Origin: Mycobacterium sp. 1164985.4
GTDB lineage: Bacteria; Actinomycetota; Actinomycetes; Mycobacteriales; Mycobacteriaceae
DNA length: 47,017 nt
Reading direction: 5' to 3'
NCBI RefSeq assembly: GCF_001668575.1
Contig: NZ_LZMD01000032.1
Span: 1 to 47,017 of the forward strand
Below, piece after piece: positions 31,120 to 39,479 of the stretch (positions are counted from its first letter, which is position 1; the number at the start of each line of letters is the position of its first letter). The position numbers and the translations under genes are program-made. The notes under the pieces are model-generated. The model was not told the origin of the DNA, ran no database searches, and saw nothing but the letters and a program-made list of their open reading frames with translations.

Positions 31120-32172
31120 TTGCGTGCAGTCGTATTGCGTGCCGGCGAATTGACCGTTCGTGAGACGGCCGACCCAGTCCCGGGTCCGAACGACCTGCTG
31201 TTGAAGACGCTGAGCACCGCAATCTGCGCGTCCGATGTCCATTTCATGGACCATCCAGAACTCGCCATCGACGATCCGACGGGTCGATCGCTGTACGACG
31301 CCGACCGCGACATCGTCATGGGCCACGAATTCGTCGGCGAGGTCATCGGACACGGTCCCGGCTGTGGTGACGCGTTTCCGATCGGATCCCGGGTGACCTC
31401 TATGCCTATCCGGTTGGTGGACGGCGGAACCGGTGGTCTGCGCATCATCGGCCAGCATCCCGAGGCGCAGGGCAGCTTTGGTGAACTTCTCGTGGTGTCG
31501 GAGGCGACCGCGAGGGTCATCAACGGGTCCGTGTCCAGTGACGCAATCGCCCTCGTCGACGCTTTCGCTGTCGGTGAGTACTACGTGCGTGTCGCCGACG
31601 TTCAACCCGGGGAGATTCCGATCGTCGTCGGTGCTGGCGCCATCGGCCTGTCGGCGGTCGCGGCGCTGTCTGCTCGCGGTATCGAGCCGATCATCGTCTC
31701 CGACTACAACGCGGACCGCCGCGAACTGGCGCGCTCCGGATTCGGCGCACACGTCCTGCACGATCCTGCCGAACAGTCTGTGTTCGACGTCTTCCGCGAC
31801 GTGCGCCGGCAACACCACATGTCCGGAACGGCGGTGGTGTTCGAATGCGTAGGAGCCCCGGGCCTCATCAACTCACTCGTCACGGAGGCGGACTTCTACA
31901 CCCGCATCTATTGCGCAGGCGGTTGGTATACGGGGGACACACTGGACATCACCGAAGCAACCCGCCAGGGATTGACGTTGCGTTTCGGCGGTGGGCCGAT
32001 GCCGGAGGACTGGTACGGCGTACTCGATGCGGTCGTCGACGGACGCCTCGACCCGATGCCCAGCGTCGGCAGAATCATCGGCCTTGATGACGTGCCCAGC
32101 GCACTCGACGAGGCGCGCAGATCCGACGGGCCGCCGCGAATCATCGTGCACCCGAACGGGGACGGCATATGA
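31120..32172 (+). CDS. Zinc-type medium-chain alcohol dehydrogenase
   Basis: 350 aa from TTG 31120, nine bases after GAAGG. MDR fold: N-terminal RAVVLRAGELTVRETADPVPGPNDLLLKT, catalytic zinc ligand Cys37 (AICASDVH), GHEFVGEV with His69-Glu70, and the NAD-binding GAGAIGLSA (171-179). The four-cysteine structural-zinc lobe is absent; the segment there reads SMPIRLVDGGTGGLR. It oxidises an alcohol or reduces an aldehyde or ketone; the substrate is not known. An alternative TTG at 31111 adds three residues but sits right on the Shine-Dalgarno. First gene of a five-gene operon, overlapping the next by ATGA. Confidence 0.83.
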   Translation: MRAVVLRAGELTVRETADPVPGPNDLLLKTLSTAICASDVHFMDHPELAIDDPTGRSLYDADRDIVMGHEFVGEVIGHGPGCGDAFPIGSRVTSMPIRLVDGGTGGLRIIGQHPEAQGSFGELLVVSEATARVINGSVSSDAIALVDAFAVGEYYVRVADVQPGEIPIVVGAGAIGLSAVAALSARGIEPIIVSDYNADRRELARSGFGAHVLHDPAEQSVFDVFRDVRRQHHMSGTAVVFECVGAPGLINSLVTEADFYTRIYCAGGWYTGDTLDITEATRQGLTLRFGGGPMPEDWYGVLDAVVDGRLDPMPSVGRIIGLDDVPSALDEARRSDGPPRIIVHPNGDGI

Positions 32173-32570
32173 GTGATCGAGACGAGCTCGTCGAGCTGAC
32201 GATTCGCTACGCGACCGCGATCGACACGGAGCAGTACTCGCTGCTGACCCAAGTTTTCACCGACGACGCGCAGGTGGACTACGGCGAGGTCGGTCAATGG
32301 ACGGGCGGCGCCGCGGTCGCCGAGTTCATGGCGGCGGCGCACGTCATGGCGGCCCACACCATGCACCGCGTGTCCAATCAGGCCGTCGACATCGACGGCG
32401 ACACGGCCACGATGCGTACGTATGTCGACGCCTTGATCCTCCTCGAGGACGGATCGGGTGCGAATCCTGTCGGGTACTACGACGACCAGGCCGTATGGAC
32501 CGCGGACGGTTGGCGGATCGCCCGTCGCTCCTACACGTCCGTTCGCCTGGCGGCGGTGCCGGCACCGTGA
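32169..32570 (+). CDS. SnoaL-like / NTF2-fold protein
   Basis: 133 aa. DELVELTIRYATAIDTEQYSLLTQVFTDDAQVDYGEVGQWTGGAAVAEFMAAAH, then THAMHR-like HTMHRVSNQAVDIDGDTATMRTYVDALI and GYYDDQAVWTADGWRIARRSYTSVR. The cone-shaped fold hosts ketosteroid-isomerase and dehydratase activity; an Asp (YATAID) and a His (HTMHR) are candidate catalytic residues. Coupled by ATGA to the dehydrogenase before it and by GTGA to the SDR after it, which suggests stepwise action on one substrate. Confidence 0.75.
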   Translation: MSDRDELVELTIRYATAIDTEQYSLLTQVFTDDAQVDYGEVGQWTGGAAVAEFMAAAHVMAAHTMHRVSNQAVDIDGDTATMRTYVDALILLEDGSGANPVGYYDDQAVWTADGWRIARRSYTSVRLAAVPAP

Positions 32571-33400
32571 CCGACATCGCCGCGAAGTATGGGCCGTGGG
32601 CACTGCTGGTCGGCGCATCCGACGGTGTCGGTGCTCTGTTCGCAGAGCGTCTCGCGAGCGAGGGCGTGAATGTCACGCTCGTGGCCCGTCGCCAGCACTT
32701 GCTCGACGAGGTCGCCAAGGGAATCCGCGAGCGCAGCAACGCCGAGACGCGGACAGTCGCCGTCGACCTCACCGAGCCTGACGCTTCACAAAGAGTCATC
32801 GAGGCGACCGATGACCTCGAGATAGGCATGCTCGTGTACTGCGCCGGCGGTGATCCGAATTACCAGCCCTTCCTTGTCAATCCGGTGTCCGCAGCCGAAG
32901 ACCTGTTGCAACGCAATTGCCTGGTGTTGATGCGGTTGTGTCACCACTTCGCAGGCCAGATGGTCGAGCGGGGGAGGGGTGGCATCGTGAACTTCACGTC
33001 GGGTGCGGCACTGGCGGGTGGCCGAAACATGGTGGCTTACGGCGCAACCAAAGCCTTCGACATGGTGTTCACCGAGGGCTTGTGGGTGGAATTGCACGAC
33101 AAGGGTGTCGATGTGCTCGGACTGGTCCTCGGCATGACAGATACCCCGGCGCTGCGGAAGCTGGAGTTCGAGCGCGGGCGCCTGGCGTCCATCGACGAGG
33201 TTCCCGAGGGCGCGGTCACTGCCGCAAGCGTCGTCGACGAGGCATTCGCCAACCTTGGCAACGGACCGACGATTGCCACCGGCGATGACGTCCGGATGGC
33301 CTTTGAGCTCTTCAAGTCCATGTCTCGCAACGAGGTGGTCCGATTGATCATGCAGATGTCCGCCGAAGTCATGGGTACCGACGACCGCGAGGGAAGTTAG
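32567..33400 (+). CDS. SDR family oxidoreductase
   Basis: 277 aa from GTG 32567. The loop is GASDGVG (16-22), followed by VARR (39-42), a pattern that often indicates NADPH preference. Catalytic Ser145, Tyr158 and Lys162 (NFTSGAALAGGRNMVAYGATKAF). The C-terminus (DVRMAFELFKSMSRNEVVRLIMQMSAEVM) is longer than in classical SDRs and helical. Likely a ketoreductase or alcohol dehydrogenase in the IclR-linked operon. Eight bases separate it from the LLM gene. Confidence 0.8.
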   Translation: MTDIAAKYGPWALLVGASDGVGALFAERLASEGVNVTLVARRQHLLDEVAKGIRERSNAETRTVAVDLTEPDASQRVIEATDDLEIGMLVYCAGGDPNYQPFLVNPVSAAEDLLQRNCLVLMRLCHHFAGQMVERGRGGIVNFTSGAALAGGRNMVAYGATKAFDMVFTEGLWVELHDKGVDVLGLVLGMTDTPALRKLEFERGRLASIDEVPEGAVTAASVVDEAFANLGNGPTIATGDDVRMAFELFKSMSRNEVVRLIMQMSAEVMGTDDREGS

Positions 33401-33408
33401 CCACCGAG

Positions 33409-34365
33409 ATGTTCACTCTTCGCTTCGACATGCGCGCGCCGTCGATCGGGGCCCCGCCGACGGAGTTGTACGCCGCAGCATGCGACATGGCGGAATGGGC
33501 GGAAACTCAAGGCTGCGTAGCGGCGGTGTTGTGCGAACATCATTGTGCCGACGACGGTTATCTACCGTCGCCCTTGCTGCTGGGTTCGGCGATCGCCGCC
33601 CGGACCAAGCAGCTCATGCTGAACTTAGTGATTCTCCTTCCCTTCTATGACGTGGCACGCCTGGCCGAGGACATGTCGGTACTGGACCACATCAGCGGCG
33701 GACGGGCCACCTATGTGTTCGGAATCGGCTACCGCGCGCAGGAGTATGAGCATTTCGGCCTGTCGTTGTCCGAGCGTGGAAAGATCGCGGACCAGAAACT
33801 CGGCATGTTGCGCCGTTTGTTGGCCGGTGAGGAAATCGAGTACGAGGGTCGCCGGATGAAGGTGACACCACGACCTCGCACACCGGATGGTCCCATGATG
33901 AGCTGGGGTGGGGCCAGCCTTGCTGCCGCTCGGCGCGCCGGGCGGAACGGTCTCGGGCTACTTGCCAACGGCGGGGTACCCGGTATGCAGGAGGCCTACG
34001 AGAAGGCATGCCGCGACAGCGGGTTCGAGCCAGGATTCACGTTGATCCCCGAACGCAACGCCGCCACCAACTGTTTTGTCGCCGACGATGTCGACGCCGC
34101 CTGGGATGAGATCGGCAAGTACCTTCTCCACGATGCGATGGCGTATTCGGAATGGAATCCCGACAACAACGTCTCGGCGAATATCACCACCGCCAAGACC
34201 GTCGAAGAGTTGCGACACGAATCGACTTCTCACGTGATCCTGTCGGTAGCCGAAGCACGCAAGCGCCTCGCCGCAGGCGAGGTGTTCAACATCAATCCGC
34301 TTTGCGGGGGGATACCCCCGGCGATCGCGTGGCCGTATTTGAAGACATTCGCCGAGCTGGGCTAG
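33409..34365 (+). CDS. LLM-class flavin-dependent oxidoreductase (luciferase-like)
   Basis: 318 aa. Luciferase-like TIM barrel with GCVAAVLCEHHCADDGYLPSPLLLGSAIAARTKQLMLNLVILLPFYDVARLAEDMSVLDHISGGRATYVFGIGYR; the EHH triplet is at 43-45. This is the pattern of bacterial-luciferase-type flavin monooxygenases rather than the F420 group, so a two-component FMNH2-dependent hydroxylase or Baeyer-Villiger type step is possible, although no flavin reductase is nearby. ATG 33409 follows the SDR stop by eight bases; co-transcribed with its neighbours. Confidence 0.8.
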   Translation: MFTLRFDMRAPSIGAPPTELYAAACDMAEWAETQGCVAAVLCEHHCADDGYLPSPLLLGSAIAARTKQLMLNLVILLPFYDVARLAEDMSVLDHISGGRATYVFGIGYRAQEYEHFGLSLSERGKIADQKLGMLRRLLAGEEIEYEGRRMKVTPRPRTPDGPMMSWGGASLAAARRAGRNGLGLLANGGVPGMQEAYEKACRDSGFEPGFTLIPERNAATNCFVADDVDAAWDEIGKYLLHDAMAYSEWNPDNNVSANITTAKTVEELRHESTSHVILSVAEARKRLAAGEVFNINPLCGGIPPAIAWPYLKTFAELG

Positions 34366-34378
34366 TGAAGAGGAAGAC

Positions 34379-34930
34379 ATGAGCAGCGATCGCGTAGCAT
34401 TCAACGAAGAGATTGCCTTCCAGAAATGGGAGGGTTATGCCAAACCCATCGACCGCGGCCGCCACGTGAATTTCGGTGAGAAGTTCGTCTTTGCAACCGA
34501 TTACGTGATGATGAGTCCACATTTCAACGATGGCGCCCGCCAGTCGGCAGCCGAGATGTTCTCTGACGAGGTGGCGGCGGCCATGGCCAAGTACACGCCC
34601 GACGGCGACATGCTCACCGCGGAATGGCGCATGTGGTGGAAGCACATGCCGGACTATCACCTCGTCAGCCCGTTCGAATGTATCGCCGGACACTGGGGCT
34701 TCTCGTCCTGCGACACCTACGCGGGGACGCTCGCCGACGGGACGGTGTTGGAACTGCGGGAGTGGGACTACATCTGGGTCAATGAGGATGGCAAGGTGAC
34801 CCGTTGGGACTGGTTCGTCGACCCCGACAAGTGGGAGCAGTTGCTTTCGCTCGTCGGACTCGAAGCGAAGGGCTTGACGAGCCAGCAATACACCGTGAAC
34901 TTTCTGCGTGAGGGCGCTGTCGAGGGCTGA
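34379..34930 (+). CDS. SnoaL-like fold protein, unusual (function unknown)
   Basis: 183 aa. The segment TADYVMMSPHFNDGARQSAAEMF...AAAMAKYTPDGDML, followed by HLVSPFECIAGHWGFSSCDTYAGTLADGTVLELREWDYIWVNEDGKVTRWDWFVDPDKWEQLL, reads as an NTF2-like half: long helix, then a four-strand sheet ending in a Trp-rich strand. The N-terminal 40 residues are an extension. It is not recognised as a known enzyme. Last gene of the IclR-linked operon; AAGAGGAAGAC precedes the ATG. A nested inverted repeat follows the stop. Confidence 0.6.
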   Translation: MSSDRVAFNEEIAFQKWEGYAKPIDRGRHVNFGEKFVFATDYVMMSPHFNDGARQSAAEMFSDEVAAAMAKYTPDGDMLTAEWRMWWKHMPDYHLVSPFECIAGHWGFSSCDTYAGTLADGTVLELREWDYIWVNEDGKVTRWDWFVDPDKWEQLLSLVGLEAKGLTSQQYTVNFLREGAVEG

Positions 34931-34934
34931 TGCC

Positions 34935-34976
34935 CTAGCCAGCTGACGGCTGTCAGTGGTCGGCGGACTCGGCTAG
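34935..34976. terminator. Nested inverted repeat between convergent genes, possible bidirectional terminator
   Basis: Inner hairpin CTGAC-GGCT-GTCAG (34943-34956) lies inside outer arms CTAGCC (34935-34940) and GGCTAG (34971-34976). The 42-base gap separates the stops of two convergent operons, where a terminator is expected. There is no U-tract, as is common for mycobacterial terminators. Confidence 0.4.
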
Positions 34977-36151
34977 ACACCGATCAGTTGTTTGAGGTTG
35001 CCGCCCATCACCCGGGCGGTGGTCTCGGCGGGCAGACCCTCGAGTTCCTTGACGAAATCCGCCGGTTCGGCGAGGCCCTCTGGATGCGGGTAGTCCGAAC
35101 CGAACATCACGCGGTCGGCGCCGAGGATGTCGATGAGGTGAGACATGTCCTCCTCATGGAACGGGTTCACCCAAACATGTCTGCGGAAGACGTCGCTGGG
35201 GTGCTCGCTGAAGTCGTACGGCCGCTTGTGATAGACGCGGTCGAAGACGTCCAACAAGCGGTGCGCCCAGGAGCCCCCGTTCTCGATCACCCCGATGCGT
35301 ACCCCGGGAAAGCGCTCGAACACGCCGTGAGCGATGAAGGCTGCGAGCGTGTCGAAGATATTCCGGCTCTCCTCATAGATGAAGCCACGCAGCTTGCTCA
35401 GCGCGAATCCGTTGAATTCCGCCGGGTTCTCCCAGTCGTCGATGTAGCGCTCATAACCGGAGTCCGAATTGTGCATCTGCACCGAGATGCCCGACGACTC
35501 GACCAGTCGCCAGAAGTCATCGAACTCGGGCAGAGCGGCCGAGCGCGACGTCCCGTCTTCGCGCGGAACCGGGGCGGGACGGATCAGTACCGTCCTCGCA
35601 CCGTTGTCCAGGCACCATTCGAGCTCTTTGACACCCAGCGCCGGGTCGTTGAGCGAGATGGCCGGGACGGGGAAGATCCGGTTCTGGTAGTTGAACGTCC
35701 AGTCCTCGAGCAGCCAGCGGTTGAAGGCGTGCGTCACCGCATGCGTCAGCTCGGTATCGGATTTCGTCCGCTCCTCGAGCATGCCGGCGGTGGTAGGAAA
35801 CATCACGGCGCCGTCGACGCCCTGACGGTCCATCAACGCCAGCCGCAGATCGGGGCGGCGGAACTCGTCGGGACACCGGATGGGCTCGGCCAGCTCCCTC
35901 AGTGTCTTGCCTTCTGGATTGATGCCGCGGAAGTAGTCGGCCCACGCGCCGGGCGTGGGGATCACCTCATAGGTCGGGTTCGGGATGGTCTCGGTGATGA
36001 CACCGAGGATCTGCAGCTTCTTGCGTCCCTTGACATCGACGAACTTCAGCGCCTCGGAGTACTTCTCGGGCAGGTAGCGCGTGTAGGCGTCGATGGTCTC
36101 GTACATGTGGTTGTCGGCATCCCAGACTTCGAATGCGCTTGAGTCCTCCAC
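34973..36151 (-). CDS. Amidohydrolase family 2 protein
   Basis: 392 aa from GTG 36151 (GGAGGT four bases upstream). Close paralogue of the gene at 21449: WDADNHMYETIDAYTRYLP (metal ligands Asp11, Asp13, His15), NYQNRIF, RPAPVPRE, SVQMHNSDSGYERY, VIENGGSW and FGSDYPHPEGLAEPADF (Asp353). Reaction unknown, but two copies this similar plus the 26078 gene point to paralogous enzymes acting on related compounds. The open frame extends upstream to 36364, but that part runs through the operator and the SDR remnant and is not coding. A perfect recurrent operator lies 14 bases upstream of the start. Confidence 0.83.
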   Translation of the reverse strand: MEDSSAFEVWDADNHMYETIDAYTRYLPEKYSEALKFVDVKGRKKLQILGVITETIPNPTYEVIPTPGAWADYFRGINPEGKTLRELAEPIRCPDEFRRPDLRLALMDRQGVDGAVMFPTTAGMLEERTKSDTELTHAVTHAFNRWLLEDWTFNYQNRIFPVPAISLNDPALGVKELEWCLDNGARTVLIRPAPVPREDGTSRSAALPEFDDFWRLVESSGISVQMHNSDSGYERYIDDWENPAEFNGFALSKLRGFIYEESRNIFDTLAAFIAHGVFERFPGVRIGVIENGGSWAHRLLDVFDRVYHKRPYDFSEHPSDVFRRHVWVNPFHEEDMSHLIDILGADRVMFGSDYPHPEGLAEPADFVKELEGLPAETTARVMGGNLKQLIGV

Positions 36152-36165
36152 CAGCACCTCCAACG

Positions 36166-36183
36166 TGAGAATTGTGATTCTCA
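36166..36183. promoter_or_regulatory. Perfect copy of the recurrent operator
   Basis: TGAGAAT-TGTG-ATTCTCA: seven-base arms in perfect inverted symmetry around four bases, 14 bases upstream of the amidohydrolase GTG at 36151. This is the best copy in the window and defines the consensus used for the others. Confidence 0.7.
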
Positions 36184-36243
36184 AGATAGCAAACGGCAGT
36201 ATGCGGCGGCGAGGAGGCCCTCGATGTCCGATGAGACCAGGCC

Positions 36244-36306
36244 CTAGAGATTCGTGTAGTGGCCGCCGTCGACGCCGAGCGTCTGACCGGTGACGTAGCG
36301 CGCCAT
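36244..36306 (-). pseudogene. Remnant of an SDR gene (last 20 codons only)
   Basis: Read on the minus strand, this 63-base stretch encodes MARYVTGQTLGVDGGHYTNL and a TAG stop. YVTGQTLGVDGG is the classic C-terminus of 3-oxoacyl-ACP-reductase-type SDRs, which closes the cofactor site. The codon two before the ATG is TAG in the same frame, and no other SDR motif lies between here and 36428. The rest of the gene, about 230 codons, has been lost. It cannot function alone. It sits between the amidohydrolase operator and a second operator-like element, so the lost gene probably belonged to the same regulon. Confidence 0.7.
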
Positions 36307-36427
36307 CGATGGCTACTTCGTCCGCGAAAAGCACGATGCCGACCGAAAGTAACACCATTCTCACAAACGAGAAGAAGTATTTCCGATGCAGTCAAGATGG
36401 GCGCCGGTCGGCCCTGCCGGCATCGGG
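36307..36427. other. Relic intergenic DNA upstream of the SDR remnant
   Basis: This 121-base stretch has no gene. It is more AT-rich than its surroundings and contains the operator-like element at 36368-36385. On the minus strand it would be the promoter region of the lost SDR, joined directly to that gene's last codons, as expected from a deletion removing most of the coding sequence. Confidence 0.4.
36368..36385. promoter_or_regulatory. Recurrent operator-like copy
   Basis: CGAGAAG-AAGT-ATTTCCG. It closely matches the copy at 44651-44668 (CGAGAAT-CAGT-ATTTGCA) in both arms and half the spacer. An extra TTCTC at 36358-36362 gives a second overlapping half-site. Confidence 0.45.
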
Positions 36428-37873
36428 TTACGCGTCGGCGAGGGTGAGAAGTTCGCGCTTGACGACCTTGCCGACGTCGTTGCGCGGCAGCCGCTCGACG
36501 AAGACCACCCGCACGGGGACCCGGTAGGGGGTCAGGCGCTCGCGACACCACGTGATCAGTTCATCCTCGCCGACGCGGTCGTCGGCGCGCACGACAAAAG
36601 CCCACGGAACCTCGCCGAGTCGTTCGTCGGGAACTCCGACCACAGCCGCCTCGCGTACGCGGGCGGCGGCCAGGAGCACCTCTTCGACGGTTCCGGGGAA
36701 CACCTTGAGTCCGCCGCGGTTGATCATGTCCGATACGCGCCCGTCGAGCCACAGGAATCCGTCGTCGTCGAACCAACCGAGGTCGCCGGTGTGAAACCAC
36801 CCGTCGTCGGTGAGCCTGTCGAGGAACGCGGGGTCGATCTTGCGGGCCGCCGTCGTTGGTGTGCGGACCATGACCTCGTCGTCGGCGATCGTGACGTCGA
36901 TGCCCGGAAGCGGGCGTCCGACGGAGCCGAGTTTCGTCTCCCCCCATTCGCGAGCGTCGGCGGCCGACCATCCGACGACCTCGCCACCAAGTTCGGTTTG
37001 GCCGTAGGAATTCAGTACGAGCACACCGAACTTGTCGCGGAAGCGGGCCGCGTGGACCGGGGACAGGGGAGCGGTGATGGAGCGGACGATCTTCAGGGGG
37101 GACAGGTCGGTGACCGAATCGTCGTGGAGCACCATCGTCAACGCGGCGGGCGGCAGGACCGTGGATCGCAGTTGGTGGCGCTTCACCAGCGCTGCGAAGT
37201 CCGCGGCCGAGAACTTGTCCATCAACACGACACCGGAGCCCGCGCGAAAAGCGAACAGCACCTGGTAGATACCCGCCCACAAAGACAGTGAGAGCGGCAC
37301 CAGGTTCGGCATCGGCGCCGTGTTCCGGGGGCCACGCTTCGACCCGCGAAGTTTCTCCAGCAACCGGTCGATGAGGTCCAGGACCGTGGAGTGGCGCAGC
37401 GGCACCGGCTTCGGCGGACCGGTCGTCCCCGACGTGAACTGCAACAGCGCCACATCGGCGTCGTACCGCCGGGCGTCGTCGGCCGGGGTGGAGTGCGGCG
37501 CCAGTGACCAGGCCAAGCTCGATCCGGTGACGACCGGCAACGCGAACTCCGAGAAGCGATGGGCCAGTTCGGGTGTCGTGATCACCGCGACCGGTTCGAG
37601 GGTTCCGAGCTGGGCGGCCACCTCAGCGTCGGCGGCCCTGGGGTTGAGCGGTGTGTAGACACCACCGGAACGCCAGACACCGAACAGCGCCGCGACCGTG
37701 GTGGCATCGTTGGGCAGCATCGCCGCGACCACCTGACCGGTCATCAACCCACCTTCGGCGAGAACCGCGGCCAGGCGGTTTGCACTGGCGGTCAGGTCGG
37801 CCCGAGACACATCGACCGCGAGGGTGTGTACCGCGACGTCCGGCAGATCGTCCAGCAGGTCGGAGAGGCTCAC
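36428..37873 (-). CDS. Class I adenylate-forming acyl-CoA synthetase (FadD-type)
   Basis: 481 aa. P-loop LLQFTSGTTGPPKPVPLRHS (residues 143-162; Pro replaces the usual Gly after Lys), NSYGQTELGGE as A5, GWFHTGDLGWFDDDGF as A7, hinge GRVSDMINRGGLKVFP, and core Lys469 (NDVGKVVKREL). Complete and probably active. Last gene of the six-gene minus-strand operon; its GTG at 37873 overlaps the ECH stop (GTGA). Likely primes the acid that the ACAD and hydratases of this operon process. Confidence 0.85.
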   Translation of the reverse strand: MSLSDLLDDLPDVAVHTLAVDVSRADLTASANRLAAVLAEGGLMTGQVVAAMLPNDATTVAALFGVWRSGGVYTPLNPRAADAEVAAQLGTLEPVAVITTPELAHRFSEFALPVVTGSSLAWSLAPHSTPADDARRYDADVALLQFTSGTTGPPKPVPLRHSTVLDLIDRLLEKLRGSKRGPRNTAPMPNLVPLSLSLWAGIYQVLFAFRAGSGVVLMDKFSAADFAALVKRHQLRSTVLPPAALTMVLHDDSVTDLSPLKIVRSITAPLSPVHAARFRDKFGVLVLNSYGQTELGGEVVGWSAADAREWGETKLGSVGRPLPGIDVTIADDEVMVRTPTTAARKIDPAFLDRLTDDGWFHTGDLGWFDDDGFLWLDGRVSDMINRGGLKVFPGTVEEVLLAAARVREAAVVGVPDERLGEVPWAFVVRADDRVGEDELITWCRERLTPYRVPVRVVFVERLPRNDVGKVVKRELLTLADA

Positions 37874-38670
37874 GAGTCCGGCTCCAGGGGCAGCCAGCGT
37901 GGTGTTCGCTTGTCGGCGAAAGCTTTCGGGCCTTCGTCCTGGTCAGGATGGCCCCACATCGACGTCAGGTGCTTGGCCCCCTCACGGCAAGCGTCGGTCA
38001 GGCCGTGCTCGAGCGCTCCCCAGAGCGCGCGTTTGGTGGCCCGCATGGCGGCGGGTGAGTTTCTGGCGACCTTCTCGGCGAGCTCTTGTGCGACATCGCG
38101 AAGCTTGTCGGGGGGATCGACGATCTGGCTGATCATGCCGAGCTCATATGCGCGCTGCGCGGTGAGTCGTTCGTGGCTGCCGACCAGCGCCATCCGTAAC
38201 ACCGCCTCGGCGGGCATCTTGCGCATCAGCGCGATCGTCTCCAGGGCGCTGACCTGACCGATGGATACGTGCGGGTCGACGAATGTGGCGTCCGACGCCG
38301 CGATGACGATGTCGGCGTCGGCGACCCAGTGCAGTCCGCCCCCGGCGCACACCCCGTTGACCGCGGTGATCACGGGCTTGCCCACATTGCAGTGCCAGCC
38401 GGTCAGGTTCAGGTCCAGCGTCTGCATGGTCTCCTGGTACTGCTTGATCCCCTCACCATCGAGATCGTCCACGTCGGCGCCGACCTGAAAGGCCCTGCCG
38501 TTGCCGGTGTGTACGATCACCCGCACCTCGGGGTCGGCATCCAACTCGGCCCATGCAGCGGGGAATTCCTTGCGCATCAGCGCGTCGTACGCGTTGAGTC
38601 GATCGGGCCGGTTGTTGATGATCCAGCCGACGGGGCCGCGCCGTTCGACGATCAACCTCTGATAGCTCAC
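37870..38670 (-). CDS. Enoyl-CoA hydratase/isomerase family protein (His at first Glu position)
   Basis: 266 aa crotonase fold. CoA-binding and oxyanion segments are NRPDRLNAYDALM, GRAFQVGADVDDL and AVNGVCAGGGLHWVADADIVIAA. In hydratases the first catalytic Glu sits in PEVxxG; here the segment is FVDPHVSIGQ with His134 at that place, so classic hydration is doubtful and isomerase, hydrolase or lyase activity is possible. Very similar to the next gene upstream (38667-39479), including DPHVS-IGQ/VGQ and the C-terminal RxPxWxPLE, so the two arose by duplication or form a heteromer. GTG 38670 overlaps its neighbour's stop. Confidence 0.82.
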   Translation of the reverse strand: MSYQRLIVERRGPVGWIINNRPDRLNAYDALMRKEFPAAWAELDADPEVRVIVHTGNGRAFQVGADVDDLDGEGIKQYQETMQTLDLNLTGWHCNVGKPVITAVNGVCAGGGLHWVADADIVIAASDATFVDPHVSIGQVSALETIALMRKMPAEAVLRMALVGSHERLTAQRAYELGMISQIVDPPDKLRDVAQELAEKVARNSPAAMRATKRALWGALEHGLTDACREGAKHLTSMWGHPDQDEGPKAFADKRTPRWLPLEPDS

Positions 38671-39479
38671 GAAGCCTCCACCAGTTCGAGCGGTTGCCAG
38701 TCAGCCGGGCGCTTTTCCCGCCAGGCCCGTACTCCCTCGGCGTGGTCGGGGTGGTTCCGCAATCGCCAGATCCCCTCTGTGGCCGCGGCCTTGGCCTCCG
38801 ACAGCCCGACTTCCAGGGAGTGCCACAACGCCTTCTTAGTCGCCCGCATGGCGGTGGGCGAGTTGCTCGCGACCGCGGCCGCCAACTCGGCCGCCGCCGC
38901 CCGTAGCTCACCGGCCGCTACAACCTGCGAGACGATGCCCAACTCGTATGCGCGCTGGACCGAGATCCGCTCACCCTTGCCGCTCAACGTCATTCGGGTG
39001 ATGGCCTCCATCGGCGACTTCCGCAGCAGGGTGATCGCCTCGTAGGCGACCGCCTGCCCCACCGAGACATGCGGGTCGACGAATGTCGCCTCCTCCGCAG
39101 CGATGACGATGTCCGCGTCGGCGACCAGATGCAGACCACCGCCCGCGCACACCCCGTTCACCGCGGCGATCACCGGCTTCCAGACACCGCAGTGCCACGA
39201 GGAGATCTTCAGCTCGGCGTCGCGCGTGCGGCGCGAATGACGTCGCATGGCTTGCTTGTCGCGGGCGACCTGGACCACATCCATCCCGGTACAGAACGCC
39301 TTGCCGTTCGCGACGTTGACGATCACGTGCACGTCGGGGTCGCCATCCAGCTGCGCCCACGCGGCCTCGAGTTCGTCCAGCATCAACGCGTCGAACGCAT
39401 TGCCTGCCTCGGGCCGATTCAGCACGAGCCACCCGATGCCGTCCGACTTGTCGACGATCAACCGCTCATATTCGGTCAA
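38667..39479 (-). CDS. Enoyl-CoA hydratase/isomerase family protein, tandem paralogue
   Basis: 270 aa from TTG 39479, which overlaps the ACAD stop (TTGA). NRPEAGNAFDALM, GKAFCTGMDVVQV, AVNGVCAGGGLHLVADADIVIAA and FVDPHVSVGQ, with His137 at the first catalytic Glu site as in its neighbour. The open frame continues far upstream into the ACAD and is ignored. Coupled starts and stops on both sides show that equal expression with the ACAD and the second ECH is likely. Confidence 0.82.
   Translation of the reverse strand: MTEYERLIVDKSDGIGWLVLNRPEAGNAFDALMLDELEAAWAQLDGDPDVHVIVNVANGKAFCTGMDVVQVARDKQAMRRHSRRTRDAELKISSWHCGVWKPVIAAVNGVCAGGGLHLVADADIVIAAEEATFVDPHVSVGQAVAYEAITLLRKSPMEAITRMTLSGKGERISVQRAYELGIVSQVVAAGELRAAAAELAAAVASNSPTAMRATKKALWHSLEVGLSEAKAAATEGIWRLRNHPDHAEGVRAWREKRPADWQPLELVEAS

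Noticed and set aside
36152..36364. N-terminal extension of the amidohydrolase to 36364
   Set aside because: It would translate the operator and the SDR remnant in the wrong frame, while GTG 36151 begins right before the conserved first strand.
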